Assembly: GCF_913063105.1 (NCBI RefSeq)
Contig: NZ_CAJXYQ010000012.1
Coordinates: 1 to 64,000, forward strand
Direction of reading: 5' to 3'
Source: an uncultured Draconibacterium sp.
Lineage (GTDB): Bacteria > Bacteroidota > Bacteroidia > Bacteroidales > Prolixibacteraceae
Length of the DNA stretch: 64,000 nucleotides
Shown here: in pieces, positions 1-8,157 of the stretch
How positions within the stretch are numbered: position 1 is the first letter of the stretch
How the letters are laid out: each line of letters begins with the position of its first letter
Notes under the pieces: model-generated
The model's input: the letters and a program-made list of their open reading frames with translations, nothing else
Database searches by the model: none
Told to the model about the DNA's origin: nothing
Program-made: the position numbers and the translations under genes

Positions 1-2332
1 CCATAAACGACAAGTCAATGTAAAGAATCTCTTTACTTTCGTCGTTTACCAAAACAGGTTCAACAACTTTTTTCACATCCGTAACTTCGCCCGACGATGA
101 AATGATTACAGTACCCGGTGCCAACACCACATCGTCTTTGTATTTCTGTGTCATCGACATTGAATCTTTACCTGTCGGGATGTTAATTCCCAAAGCACAG
201 GCAAAATCGCTGGCGGCTTTTACGGCATTGTAAATACGGGCATTTTCTCCCGGATTTTTAGCCGGCCACATCCAGTTGGCACTCAACGAAACACTTTTGA
301 TTTTATCAGGCATAGGCGCCCAGATAATATTTGTCAGCGACTCGGCAATGGAAAGCACCGAACCTCTTTCTGCATCAACCAGTGCAGCTACCGGCGCATT
401 ACCAATTGCAGTTGCAAAACCGGCTTTTCCCTGGTAGTCGAGTGTTATAACACCGCAGTTATTCAGTGGTAATTGCAACTCGCCCGCACATTGCTGTTTG
501 GCAATTCGTCCGGTTACCGAACGGTCTACTTTGTTGGTTAGCCAGTCTTTACTTGCCACCGATTCCAGTTGAATAGTCTGCTCTACAAGATCATATATTT
601 CTTCCCAGTTGTATTCTAATTCATCAAATTCCGGCACGATGGTTTCGTCTTCCAAAACGGTTTTTGGAGGATTTCCGAACATGTATCCCAGTTGCCAATC
701 GATTGATTTTTCGCCGGTTGTTGAGTTTTCGAAAGTAAACTGCATGTCGCCGGTTGTTTCGCCAATTTCGTAAATTGGTGCACGTTCGCGTTCGGCAATT
801 TTACGAAGCAGTTCAACATGTTCCGGTTTCATAACCAGTCCCATTCTTTCCTGCGACTCGTTACCAATAATTTCTTTTTGCGAGAGTGTTGGATCACCAA
901 CAGGCAATTTCGCAGTATCAATTTTTCCTCCTGTAGTTTCAACCAGTTCCGACAAGCAGTTTAGGTGACCACCCGCACCGTGGTCGTGAATTGATACGAT
1001 TGGATTATCATCAGCTTCACTCAATGCACGAATAGCATTGTAAGCTCTTTTCTGCATTTCAGGGTTGGCACGTTGTACCGCATTCAACTCGATGGCATTT
1101 TCAAATTCACCGGTTGCTACCGACGAAACAGCACCACCGCCCATTCCAATGCGGTAGTTATCGCCACCAAGCAATACCACTTTATCGCCTTTTTCCGGAT
1201 CGTCTTTCAGGCTGTCTTTTTTATTTCCGAAACCAATACCTCCGGCAAGCATAATTACTTTATCGTAACCATATTTTACAAAGTCCTCAAAATGCTCAAA
1301 AGTAAGTAAGGAACCAGTAATTAACGGCTGGCCGAATTTGTTACCGAAATCGCTGGCACCGTTTGATGCTTTTATCAGAATCTCTTCCGGTGTTTGGTAC
1401 AACCAATCGCGTTCTTCGGTTGCCTGTTCCCACGAGCGCATTGCTTCCGTTCTCGGGTAAGAAGTCATGTAAACTGCTGTCCCGGCAATTGGCAATGCTC
1501 CTTTTCCTCCGGCAATACGATCGCGAATTTCTCCCCCTGTTCCTGTAGCCGCACCGTTAAAGGGCTCAACCGTTGTTGGGAAGTTATGTGTTTCGGCCTT
1601 CAACGAAAGTACGGTTTCAATATCTTTTACTTCAAAAAAGTCGGGTTTATCTTGTGTTTTCGGGGCAAACTGTTCAACAACGGGGCCCTGAACAAAGGAG
1701 CAGTTGTCTTTATAGGCCGAAATTATGGCATTCGGATTTTCTTTCGACGTCTTTTTAATCATCTGGAAAAGTGAAGATTCCATTTCTTTTCCATCGATAA
1801 TAAAGGTTCCGTTAAAAATTTTATGCCTACAGTGTTCCGAGTTCACCTGGGCAAAACCATACACTTCGCCATCGGTAAGCGGGCGTCCCATTTCTTTTGA
1901 TACACCATTCAGGTACTGAATTTCGTCGTCACTTAAAGCCAATCCTTCCTGTGCGTTGTATGCTGCAATATCTTCAATATTCAAAATCGGATCGGGTTCT
2001 TTATCAATCGCAAAAATCTGTTGATCGAGCCCGTTGTAGATTGCCTGAAGCATTGGGTCGAACTTTGCTTTTTCGTTTTCTACTTCGAAAAATTCCTCCA
2101 TTCTTCGGATTCCTTCGATACCCATGTTTTGGGTGATTTCAACGGCGTTTGTACTCCACGGAGTAAGCATCTCTTTACGTGGGCCAACAAACCAGCCATC
2201 CATTTTTTGAGGTTTTAAACTTTCGGCTCCTGAAAATAACCATACCAGTTTTTCGATGTTTTCGTCGCCTAAGGGCTGTGCAGAATAAACTGCGATAATA
2301 CTGTTACTTTGAGTTTTAAAGAATTGAATCAT
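1..2332 (-). CDS. purL: Phosphoribosylformylglycinamidine synthase, N-terminal part (runs off left edge)
   Basis: FGAM synthase makes formylglycinamidine ribonucleotide from FGAR, glutamine and ATP in de novo purine synthesis, in the cytoplasm. The frame opens with an ATG at 2332 (MIQFFKTQSNSIIAVYSAQ) and stays open for about 777 residues to the window edge without a stop, so only the N-terminal part is visible; this fits the large single-chain form of roughly 1,200-1,300 residues. The glycine-rich motif IHDHGAGGHLNC lies near residue 450, followed further on by the GGDNYRIGMGGGAVSS-type segment typical of the AIRS-like ATP-binding half. It is convergent with nothing and divergent from the small lipoprotein gene at 2517. 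It is ordinary core metabolism and belongs to the chromosome outside the element. Family assignment is secure; the C-terminal glutaminase domain cannot be seen. Confidence 0.95.
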   Translation of the reverse strand, partial: MIQFFKTQSNSIIAVYSAQPLGDENIEKLVWLFSGAESLKPQKMDGWFVGPRKEMLTPWSTNAVEITQNMGIEGIRRMEEFFEVENEKAKFDPMLQAIYNGLDQQIFAIDKEPDPILNIEDIAAYNAQEGLALSDDEIQYLNGVSKEMGRPLTDGEVYGFAQVNSEHCRHKIFNGTFIIDGKEMESSLFQMIKKTSKENPNAIISAYKDNCSFVQGPVVEQFAPKTQDKPDFFEVKDIETVLSLKAETHNFPTTVEPFNGAATGTGGEIRDRIAGGKGALPIAGTAVYMTSYPRTEAMRSWEQATEERDWLYQTPEEILIKASNGASDFGNKFGQPLITGSLLTFEHFEDFVKYGYDKVIMLAGGIGFGNKKDSLKDDPEKGDKVVLLGGDNYRIGMGGGAVSSVATGEFENAIELNAVQRANPEMQKRAYNAIRALSEADDNPIVSIHDHGAGGHLNCLSELVETTGGKIDTAKLPVGDPTLSQKEIIGNESQERMGLVMKPEHVELLRKIAERERAPIYEIGETTGDMQFTFENSTTGEKSIDWQLGYMFGNPPKTVLEDETIVPEFDELEYNWEEIYDLVEQTIQLESVASKDWLTNKVDRSVTGRIAKQQCAGELQLPLNNCGVITLDYQGKAGFATAIGNAPVAALVDAERGSVLSIAESLTNIIWAPMPDKIKSVSLSANWMWPAKNPGENARIYNAVKAASDFACALGINIPTGKDSMSMTQKYKDDVVLAPGTVIISSSGEVTDVKKVVEPVLVNDESKEILYIDLSFM

Positions 2333-2516
2333 GTTGCAGCGAACTATTAATTTAAGAACATGTTGTAAAACACGCTGCAAAGATAAAAAATATTAATTGG
2401 CAAGTCGGTTAAGTTATAACAATAAGACAACAGTTTTTTAACACCGAAAACGTTAAATAGGATTAAAACACGGCGGATTTCATTTTTTCTGGTTTTCTTT
2501 GGGCAAAATTAAGTAC

Positions 2517-2849
2517 ATGAGAGCTTTATTATTTAGTATAGTTATGGTTGTTTTGGTTTCGTGCAGTTCGCAACGAATGGTGCAAAAATCATACATTGGC
2601 CAACCGTTATCTACTATGGAATCGGAATTTGGTAAGCCCATAACCGTTTTTAACAAAGAAAGTGGTGATATATACATATTTGAAAAAGTTGAATTTTTAA
2701 AAAGTACGGAGATCAGCCAACACAAACTTACGCTCGACCCGATGGTAACTCCTCAGGTAAAAAAAACATCGCGCTACACGGCAACTGTTGTTAACGGAAC
2801 AATTAAAAAGTTGGAGCTCGCTGAAGAATACGATCGTAATATTAAATAA
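2517..2849 (+). CDS. Small predicted lipoprotein, unknown function
   Basis: About 110 residues. I chose the ATG at 2517 rather than an in-frame TTG at 2499, because the protein then starts MRALLFSIVMVVLVSCSS, a compact lipoprotein signal peptide with lipobox LVSC near residue 17. The mature part is polar (SQRMVQKSYIGQPLSTMESEFGKP). It resembles small SmpA/Bla-type envelope lipoproteins, in which a G/P-containing loop follows an SxxxExxFGxP segment, but I cannot assign a family with confidence. It sits between purL (divergent) and tRNA-Leu and is probably monocistronic. No function is claimed beyond an envelope location. Confidence 0.7.
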   Translation: MRALLFSIVMVVLVSCSSQRMVQKSYIGQPLSTMESEFGKPITVFNKESGDIYIFEKVEFLKSTEISQHKLTLDPMVTPQVKKTSRYTATVVNGTIKKLELAEEYDRNIK

Positions 2850-2941
2850 TTCGTGAAAAACGCTGAATTACAAAAAATCAGATTGTAGTAAGCAGGTTAA
2901 AAGAAATTTTATAGTTTTGCAGGCACGTTCAAAAAAATAAT

Positions 2942-3027
2942 GCCCAGGTGGTGGAATTGGTAGACACGCAAGGTTGAGGGCCTTGTGGGAAGATTTTCCC
3001 GTGCAAGTTCGAGTCTTGTTCTGGGCA
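2942..3027 (+). tRNA. tRNA-Leu (anticodon GAG)
   Basis: The acceptor 5' strand GCCCAGG pairs with the 3' strand TCTGGGC (one G-T pair), followed by discriminator A. The D-arm region contains GGTGGAATTGGTAGACAC, typical of leucine tRNAs. The anticodon stem CAAGG/CCTTG encloses TTGAGGG, giving anticodon GAG. A long variable arm (TGTGGGAAGATTTTCCCGTG) marks a class II tRNA. CCA is not encoded (ACGA follows). The 3' end is the apparent attachment site of the element that follows. Confidence 0.95.
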
Positions 3028-3028
3028 C
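3013..3028 (+). repeat. attL core: 16-bp direct repeat at the tRNA-Leu 3' end
   Basis: The sequence GTCTTGTTCTGGGCAC covers the 3' half of the T-arm and the acceptor stem of tRNA-Leu. An identical 16-mer occurs once more in the same orientation at 23288-23303. An integrase gene starts 287 bp inside this copy, the expected arrangement for tRNA-targeting tyrosine-recombinase elements. Confidence 0.85.
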
Positions 3029-3050
3029 GACGCAAAAATCATCAAAAATT

Positions 3051-3087
3051 AAAAGCGCTTAAAATCAATGTTTTAAGCGCTTTTTTG
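3051..3087 (+). terminator. Rho-independent terminator downstream of tRNA-Leu
   Basis: A perfect 14-bp inverted repeat (3051-3064 with 3071-3084, arms AAAAGCGCTTAAAA and its complement) encloses a 6-nt loop and is followed by a T-run. It lies inside the element's left end, so it probably replaces the chromosomal terminator displaced to 23314-23348. The 10-mer TTTTAAGCGC recurs at 23260-23269 in the right end. Confidence 0.85.
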
Positions 3088-3130
3088 TTTTCCAGAAAGT
3101 CAAAAAAGCGCAAAAAAAGTCAAAGTAAAC

Positions 3131-3283
3131 GAGACTTTATCGAGAACAAACATTTTTTTCAAGAACTGTTCTCGGCAAATCGTGTAACTCTCTCTTTTAC
3201 AACATTTAAATTGATACGAATTGACTCGATTTGGTGTTGAAATACAGGGTCAAAATGGGTATTTTTAACCAACAATCGAGAAC
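3131..3283. repeat. Candidate integrase arm-type sites (CGAGAAC repeats), left end
   Basis: The heptamer CGAGAAC occurs at 3141-3147 and 3277-3283 on the plus strand and at 3168-3174 on the minus strand, all between the attL core and the integrase start. A fourth copy is at 23224-23230 in the right end, embedded in the 20-mer gagactttatcgagaacaaa (left 3131-3150; the right copy 23214-23233 differs at one base). IntDOT-class integrases carry an N-terminal arm-binding domain and need such distant sites. The function is inference from position. Confidence 0.55.
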
Positions 3284-3314
3284 AATTCTTCTAACACTTT
3301 AAAATGAAGAAATT

Positions 3315-4577
3315 ATGAGATTGACGATTAACTTTTTGATGAAAAAATCGAGACAGAAAAACAATGGAGAAATCCCTGTCTACGTGAGATTTACTATGAA
3401 TTCAAAACGAGTAGAATTATCTACCGGAATTTACTACCATTCTGATAAATGGGATGATGTTGGGCAACAAATCAGAGGTAGAACAGAGTCAGCCAGAATA
3501 CTTAATAATAGGCTGGACAAAATCCAAAATGAAATTCAGGACCATTATAATAAGCTAAAATCTAGCGGTGAAGAATTTAATGTCACAACCATAAAAAACA
3601 AACTACTCCACATTGATGAAAGTAAGGGGATACTTAAAATATTCGATTACTACTTAAATAGCATTCTTGAGAAACTGGATAAAGGCTACTCCATGGAAAC
3701 CTATAAACACTATAAGTCGTCCAGAAAGAGATTGGCAGCCTTTATCAAGTTTCAATATAAAAAGGCCGATTATCCAGTTGAGTCGATTGATTATAAATTT
3801 TTGGATGCTTTCGATGTTTATCTGAAAAAAAGGTTTAAAGTCCACCAGAATACGGCATGGAATTATCACAAACATTTACGACGTGTTTTAAATCTCGCGG
3901 TTTCAATGGATCACATACAAAAAAATCCATACAATAAATATAAAGTAGACTTAAAGGAAACTCATCGTGAATTTTTGACATCTGAAGAACTCGCTAAAAT
4001 CGAAGAAAAAGATATTCAGATTGAACGTTTATCTGCAGTTCGTGACATATTTGTTTTTGCCTGTTATACTGGCCTTTCCTATTCTGATATTTCTAAATTA
4101 AGTAAACAGCACTTGCAAAAGGGTATCGATAAAAACGAATGGATAATCATTGACAGGTCTAAGACCAATAACCGGTGCCGAATTCCGATTCTACCGAAAG
4201 CCAAAGAGATTTTAGAGAAATACAAGAATTATCCCAAGAATCACAACAAAGACCAATTACTTCCCGTGCTAACTAATCAGAAGATGAACAGTTACCTGAA
4301 AGAGTTGGGCGATATATGCAACATAAACAAAAGTATTACAATGCACATGGCCAGGCACACATTTGCAACAACAGTAACTTTGGGAAATGGAGTACCGATT
4401 GAAACTGTTTCAAAGGTACTTGGACATTCTTCTCTGAAAACAACCCAGATTTATGCAAAAATTCTTGATCAGAAGATCTCGACAGATATGCAAGCACTTC
4501 AGAAAAAGCTTGGGAATAAAGACAAAAAGGAAAGTTCAATTGAATTCGAGAAAGGCAAGGTAAAAAAGCTATCTTAA
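3315..4577 (+). CDS. Site-specific tyrosine recombinase (CTnDOT/NBU-type integrase)
   Basis: 420 residues, the usual length for Bacteroidota element integrases. Residues 1-90 resemble the arm-DNA-binding domain (MRLTINFLMKKSRQKNNGEI, then YVRFTMNSKRVELSTGIYY), residues 110-210 the SAM-like core-binding domain, and 225-400 the catalytic domain. Catalytic signatures visible are HMARHTF (His344, Arg347), GHSS (His371) and the nucleophile Tyr380 in TTQIYAKI. The first catalytic arginine is missing: the segment reads TGLSYSD with Ser255, as described for IntDOT, which has a serine there. The start is the first ATG with a full domain; upstream is AT-rich DNA with repeats that probably bind the protein. 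It lies adjacent to attL and should integrate and excise the element. Classification is secure. Confidence 0.93.
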   Translation: MRLTINFLMKKSRQKNNGEIPVYVRFTMNSKRVELSTGIYYHSDKWDDVGQQIRGRTESARILNNRLDKIQNEIQDHYNKLKSSGEEFNVTTIKNKLLHIDESKGILKIFDYYLNSILEKLDKGYSMETYKHYKSSRKRLAAFIKFQYKKADYPVESIDYKFLDAFDVYLKKRFKVHQNTAWNYHKHLRRVLNLAVSMDHIQKNPYNKYKVDLKETHREFLTSEELAKIEEKDIQIERLSAVRDIFVFACYTGLSYSDISKLSKQHLQKGIDKNEWIIIDRSKTNNRCRIPILPKAKEILEKYKNYPKNHNKDQLLPVLTNQKMNSYLKELGDICNINKSITMHMARHTFATTVTLGNGVPIETVSKVLGHSSLKTTQIYAKILDQKISTDMQALQKKLGNKDKKESSIEFEKGKVKKLS

Positions 4578-4660
4578 TCACTTTTTGGAACAGCTATTTT
4601 AATTTTCCAAGGCTGTCCTTCATCCCAAATCGTAAACACCGGCTCTTTACAATTCAGGCA

Positions 4661-4920
4661 TTAGGCAAAAGAAGGCGGAATAAATGGACTGAAAGATTGC
4701 GCCGGAGGACAGTAAATTGTCAAGTGTTTTTCCAATACTTTGATGTCAAGTCTCCTTTCGAAGTATGAGAAAGGTGTATTGGCAGCAAAGAATACAAACA
4801 AATCTAAAACTCTTGTCAATTTGCTGGCTGCGTTTATGCCGTAAGCTTTTGACGTTTGCCTGAATTGAAATCAATTTGTTGAAGATTTGGGAAAACCTTA
4901 TGATCTACATCCGATACCCC
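4661..4920 (-). pseudogene. Decayed small gene downstream of the relaxase
   Basis: On the minus strand a coherent coding stretch (4870 down to 4664, stop at 4661-4663) reads QTSKAYGINAASKLTRVLDL, then FFAANTPFSYFERRLDIK and ends CPPAQSFSPFIPPSFA. It has no start codon and is preceded in frame by a stop. In another frame, immediately after and overlapping the end of the relaxase gene, DVDHKVFPNLQQIDFNSGK is readable and runs into the same region. The simplest reading is one protein broken by a frameshift near 4850. The composition (amphipathic, patterned hydrophobics, no low complexity) looks like real protein sequence. I do not recognise the family. Its place after the relaxase suggests an accessory mobilization gene. 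Confidence 0.5.
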
Positions 4921-5798
4921 TTTTTCTTTATAGGCTTTATTCGTTGATATGATTCCCTTTTACGTTGTCTTTCTTCGTCCTTCTCTACCTGAAGCAGACC
5001 TTCTTTTATCAACTGATGCAAAGCCTTATCCAGTGATGGATTATCAATTACATCAAAATGCTCCTGTCTCTTATTCTCATCCAGCCTGTACTTGATTTTT
5101 GAATAGCTGAATTGCCTGTCTATTTTTGAACCGTTAAATTTTAAATCATTTTTGGTAAACGAAATCCCCTGTACAACATTGGTATTTCCCCTGCATTTGT
5201 AGTTTACTGTTATTCCCTCTTTTTTCAGTTTGGCTTCCAGTTCATTCATATCTTTGCATTTGGGAACAAGTTCTTTCAAACAATTATAAATTTCATATTT
5301 TGTTTTGTCCGGTTCTTTTAGCCGGTGAACGTTTACATTTTCTTTTCCTTTGGCAAAATACAAGTCATTTTTTCGTGTAAGCTCTTTACAGATCTTTTCA
5401 CTACGGTAACGATCGTTTTTATTGGAAATCGTTTTCCCAACGTTGTTTACCCTGTTATACACAATGTGAATATGGGGATGTTCCTTATCGTAATGCCGGG
5501 CTATTATAAACTGGGTATTTATGATTCCCATTTTGTTTAGATAATCATCTGCAATCTTTAGAAGAAACTCATTATTCAACTTTGCTTTATCCTGAACAGA
5601 AAAATCCAATGAAATATGACCTACCGGTTTGCTTACCCGTGAATTGAGTTCTGTTTGGGCAACAAAGCTTTTTGTAATTGAATTGGTATTTTTCAAACGT
5701 ACGCCCTCTCCCATTAACAATTCAGCCGCTTTCTTTGGATCAAGGATATAATCTACCGCCCCGGCAAAGTCTCCACCTGTTGTAATCTTGGCAATCAT
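4905..5798 (-). CDS. Relaxase / mobilization nuclease
   Basis: 297 residues. The protein starts MIAKITTGGDFAGAVDYIL, typical of Bacteroidota MobA/VirD2-type relaxases, and carries the metal-binding signature HYDKEHPHIHIVYNRV with His107, His109 and His111. The catalytic tyrosine would be in the N-terminal region (for example Tyr17 of DYILD), as in the family. A basic C-terminal tail (KDEERQRKRESYQRIK) follows the nuclease domain. It would nick oriT and pilot one strand into a recipient using a helper's secretion channel. Its start overlaps the stop of the MobC-like gene by 4 bp (ATGA), so the two are translationally coupled. Length and motifs look intact. The family is secure; the MOB subclass is not assigned. 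Confidence 0.9.
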   Translation of the reverse strand: MIAKITTGGDFAGAVDYILDPKKAAELLMGEGVRLKNTNSITKSFVAQTELNSRVSKPVGHISLDFSVQDKAKLNNEFLLKIADDYLNKMGIINTQFIIARHYDKEHPHIHIVYNRVNNVGKTISNKNDRYRSEKICKELTRKNDLYFAKGKENVNVHRLKEPDKTKYEIYNCLKELVPKCKDMNELEAKLKKEGITVNYKCRGNTNVVQGISFTKNDLKFNGSKIDRQFSYSKIKYRLDENKRQEHFDVIDNPSLDKALHQLIKEGLLQVEKDEERQRKRESYQRIKPIKKKGYRM

Positions 5799-6139
5799 AG
5801 AATTTTGTTTATGATTCGGTCAATCTTATTGGCAAGAAACAGGTATTCGCTACGAATGTGATCGTAACCAAGGGCATTGGCTTTACGTGCAATCTGATTG
5901 AGATTATTAGCCATCCCTGAGAGTTTTCTAATCTCAGCATTCAGCTCGGGTGTTAAACGTTGAACTACTGTGGTATTCATTATTGACTGCCTGACAAACT
6001 CACTTTGCGAAATCCCGGCCTCTTTCGATTTGCCAATTAAGGAGAAATATTCAACGGTCGACATTTTTACCGTTACCTTATATTTCATCTTCTCACCATC
6101 CAATTTTCGTGGACGTCCTCCTTTGTTAAATTGCGCCAT
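5795..6139 (-). CDS. MobC-like relaxosome accessory protein
   Basis: 114 residues. The N-terminus is basic (MAQFNKGGRPRKLDGEKMKY), then a ribbon-helix-helix-like segment KVTVKMSTVEYFSLIGKSKE with AGISQSEFVRQSI, and a C-terminal helix containing KLSGMANNLNQIARKANALG. The NNLNQIARKAN segment is the hallmark of MobC-family proteins, which bind oriT and help the relaxase open the strands. It is encoded directly upstream of the relaxase with a 4-bp overlap. The first ATG follows an upstream non-coding region with a hairpin that could be oriT. Assignment is by motif and context. Confidence 0.87.
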   Translation of the reverse strand: MAQFNKGGRPRKLDGEKMKYKVTVKMSTVEYFSLIGKSKEAGISQSEFVRQSIMNTTVVQRLTPELNAEIRKLSGMANNLNQIARKANALGYDHIRSEYLFLANKIDRIINKIL

Positions 6140-6374
6140 ATTTTATTACCATTTTTTAGACCAACGGGATGCTAAACATGGGTTTTGGTCTGCCCAAAAC
6201 ATAAACTTGCTAGCCTACCTCGAAAGGGTCTTTTTATGGAAATAAAGTTAGGTAACAGAACACAAAAACAAAACAGCAAATAAGCTCAATATCAACCAAA
6301 TAAAATGTATTTAACCTTTATAAAAAAGTATTTAATGGTGATAAGAAATTCTCAAAATTTATGTATTGAATGAA
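6140..6374. other. Non-coding region with candidate oriT hairpin (6182-6200)
   Basis: The stretch upstream of mobC contains a 7-bp inverted repeat GTTTTGG/CCAAAAC (6182-6188 and 6194-6200) with a 5-nt loop, followed by GC-richer sequence around 6206-6230 and then AT-rich DNA. Relaxase/MobC operons usually have oriT immediately upstream, so this is the best candidate; no known nic sequence was recognised. The mob promoter should also lie here but no consensus box was clear. Confidence 0.4.
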
Positions 6375-6597
6375 TCAGAGATCGTTTCTCATCTTTGAAT
6401 CGGTTAGAAACGGACTCCTATTCATATCTTCTACATTCCTGCTTGATACTTCCAGTCTCTCAACCAACAATCTGAGAATTTCAGCCATATCCGATAGTTT
6501 ATCCGTAGTTAGCAGTGAAATCCCATGGTAAAACCTATTGTAGTTGCCCAGTTCTGTGTAGAAGTTACTCCACTACATTTTTCGAAAAAAAATCCAT
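6375..6597 (-). pseudogene. Small frameshifted gene upstream of the mob operon
   Basis: The minus strand starts ATG at 6597 and reads MDFFSKNVVE, then stops (TAA). Continuing from the following bases in another frame gives NFYTELGNYNRFYHGISLLT, then DKLSDMAEILRLLVERLEVS, and ends SPFLTDSKMRNDL with TGA at 6375-6377. Removing two bases (or adding one) at the junction joins the parts into a single protein of about 73 residues, rich in leucine heptad-like spacing and likely helical. I do not recognise it. It could be a small helical mobilization or regulatory protein. The frameshift could also be a sequencing error, which the raw reads would show. Confidence 0.5.
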
Positions 6598-6944
6598 ATT
6601 CTCTAATTTTGGCTCTGGTATATATCTACTGCTTTTTTTTATAAAATTTGCTCGTTTTTGTAAATTCTGGTGAGCATTTTAGTAAGTCTTTTTTCACATG
6701 CACTCCAACAAAGCATTAACCAATTCAATTTAGAGCAAATATAAAAACAAATTACATCATTGAAATTCAGGTCATAATACGAACTACCAAACACGAAATA
6801 GATATTGGAAAAATGTATGCCAGAATCACTATGGACAAATCCAAGGTCCATACATAGATCATGGAACAGATGGTTAAGGATGATTAAAATGCTCTAAGCA
6901 TAATGCATTACACGGCTATTCTGATTTGTTTTGTGTCACTAACT
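6598..6944. other. AT-rich stretch with no supported gene
   Basis: About 350 bp between the AraC gene stop and the frameshifted small gene. A 70-codon frame at 6639-6851 (minus) has no start context, no signal or family pattern, and codon content unlike the neighbours, so I do not call it. No terminator hairpin was clear after the AraC gene. Confidence 0.5.
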
Positions 6945-8066
6945 TTACTCTGCTTGTTGATCTTTTATATACTGACTTGGAGTGCCCCCTGTAAATTGTC
7001 TAAAAATACGAACAAGTGTTGATTTTGACTGAAATCCACACTCTTCTGCCAACACCATAATTTTATAGTGTTGGTTTTTGGGGTCCGAAATCTTTTCCTT
7101 GAATAAATTAACTCGGTATTGATTTATATAATCGGTTACACTTTTCCCGGTTAATGTATTTACCGATTGGGAGATGATAGTCGACGGTATACCTGTTAAT
7201 TCAGAAAGATCTTTAACAGTAAGAGGCCCCTTTGTGTATGGTTTCTCATTCTTCATCAATGTCTCAAGCTGGTTAAAAGCTCCTGTCATTTGATCTTCAG
7301 GAGCCTTTTGCTGGCAGTTGTTTGGATTAAATGATTCGCTGAGGTTTTTGAAACGGTGTTTTGATGGACTCACAAAAAGATATGCATAACTATTTCCTAA
7401 ATAGAGAAATATAAAAATGAACAAGGTAGTAAGTGTATTGCCCCATAACATGCGTTCCCAAAATACATTGGGCAACATATAACGGCCAGCATGCAATAAT
7501 AAAATACCCAAATAAAGAAAACTAACCCCTAAAATAATTTGCCTAATCCATTGATGTCGCATTTCATCCCGGGGGGTAATGGCATTCTTTTTATCTTTCA
7601 AAACCACTTTCCACGTTAAAAGAATATAGAACCCAAGCACCACATATTTGTATAAATAGGTAAGCGAAACAAATATGTTATCCTCTTCAACACAACCACC
7701 TTCCTGGTAACACTCCATTAAACCTGCGGCATAGTTTAAATACAACTTTACCAAAATTTGAAATAAAGCTGGTGCAAGGTGCCAAAAGTGTTTGGGTTGT
7801 AAGCGAAATGCCGAGTTTGTAAAAGCCAAAACGTAAACGTACATGATTGCACCATGCAGCAAATGAGAATCACAAATTAAGGTTATAAATACAGGAAAGC
7901 GCCCAGCCAGACCTTTAGTATATAAAAAAAACGAAAAGACTGTGATAATTAGAAGAATAATCCATCCTGAAAAAACAAGCTCTGAGAATGCCTTATTCTT
8001 CTTTGTTATGAGGGAGATTGAAAAAAAGACTAATAATCCACAACAAACAATATATAAGTACTCCAT
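6945..8066 (-). CDS. Membrane-bound AraC-family transcriptional regulator
   Basis: 373 residues from the ATG at 8066 (an in-frame TTG at 8075 is less likely). Residues 1-235 form about seven hydrophobic segments (for example YLYIVCCGLLVFFSISLI, VFSGWIILLIITVFSFFLY), and the C-terminal 110 residues are an AraC-type double helix-turn-helix: PLTVKDLSELTGIPSTIISQ for the first and IMVLAEECGFQSKSTLVRIF for the second, ending FRQFTGGTPSQYI. This 7TM-AraC architecture is common in Bacteroidota, where the membrane part senses a ligand. It is the last gene before the mob region and follows the protease in the same orientation after a terminator-like hairpin, so it may have its own promoter. It is the obvious candidate regulator of the SusCD-protease cargo; its target and ligand are unknown. 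Confidence 0.88.
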   Translation of the reverse strand: MEYLYIVCCGLLVFFSISLITKKNKAFSELVFSGWIILLIITVFSFFLYTKGLAGRFPVFITLICDSHLLHGAIMYVYVLAFTNSAFRLQPKHFWHLAPALFQILVKLYLNYAAGLMECYQEGGCVEEDNIFVSLTYLYKYVVLGFYILLTWKVVLKDKKNAITPRDEMRHQWIRQIILGVSFLYLGILLLHAGRYMLPNVFWERMLWGNTLTTLFIFIFLYLGNSYAYLFVSPSKHRFKNLSESFNPNNCQQKAPEDQMTGAFNQLETLMKNEKPYTKGPLTVKDLSELTGIPSTIISQSVNTLTGKSVTDYINQYRVNLFKEKISDPKNQHYKIMVLAEECGFQSKSTLVRIFRQFTGGTPSQYIKDQQAE

Positions 8067-8094
8067 CTGTGGCAAAATTAGCCATTAAATTAAA

Positions 8095-8134
8095 AGACAC
8101 AATACCAGGTGGTACTCACCCAAATATTGTGTCT
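8095..8134 (-). terminator. Terminator after the metalloprotease gene
   Basis: A perfect 10-bp inverted repeat AGACACAATA/TATTGTGTCT (8095-8104 and 8125-8134) lies 24 bp downstream of the protease stop. T-rich sequence follows on the minus strand (TTTTAATTTAA) and a T7 run on the plus strand. It separates the cargo operon from the AraC gene, though the long 20-nt loop leaves room for read-through. Confidence 0.7.
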
Positions 8135-8157
8135 CTTTTTTTAATTAAAGAATAAAT

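Noticed and set aside
1073..2218. Several plus-strand open frames over the purL region
   Set aside because: They are antisense shadows of the purL frame, with no signal, domain or start context.
6639..6851. 70-codon minus-strand frame between the AraC gene and the mob region
   Set aside because: Composition is not protein-like in pattern, no homologous motif, and the nearby frameshifted gene shows what real coding looks like there.
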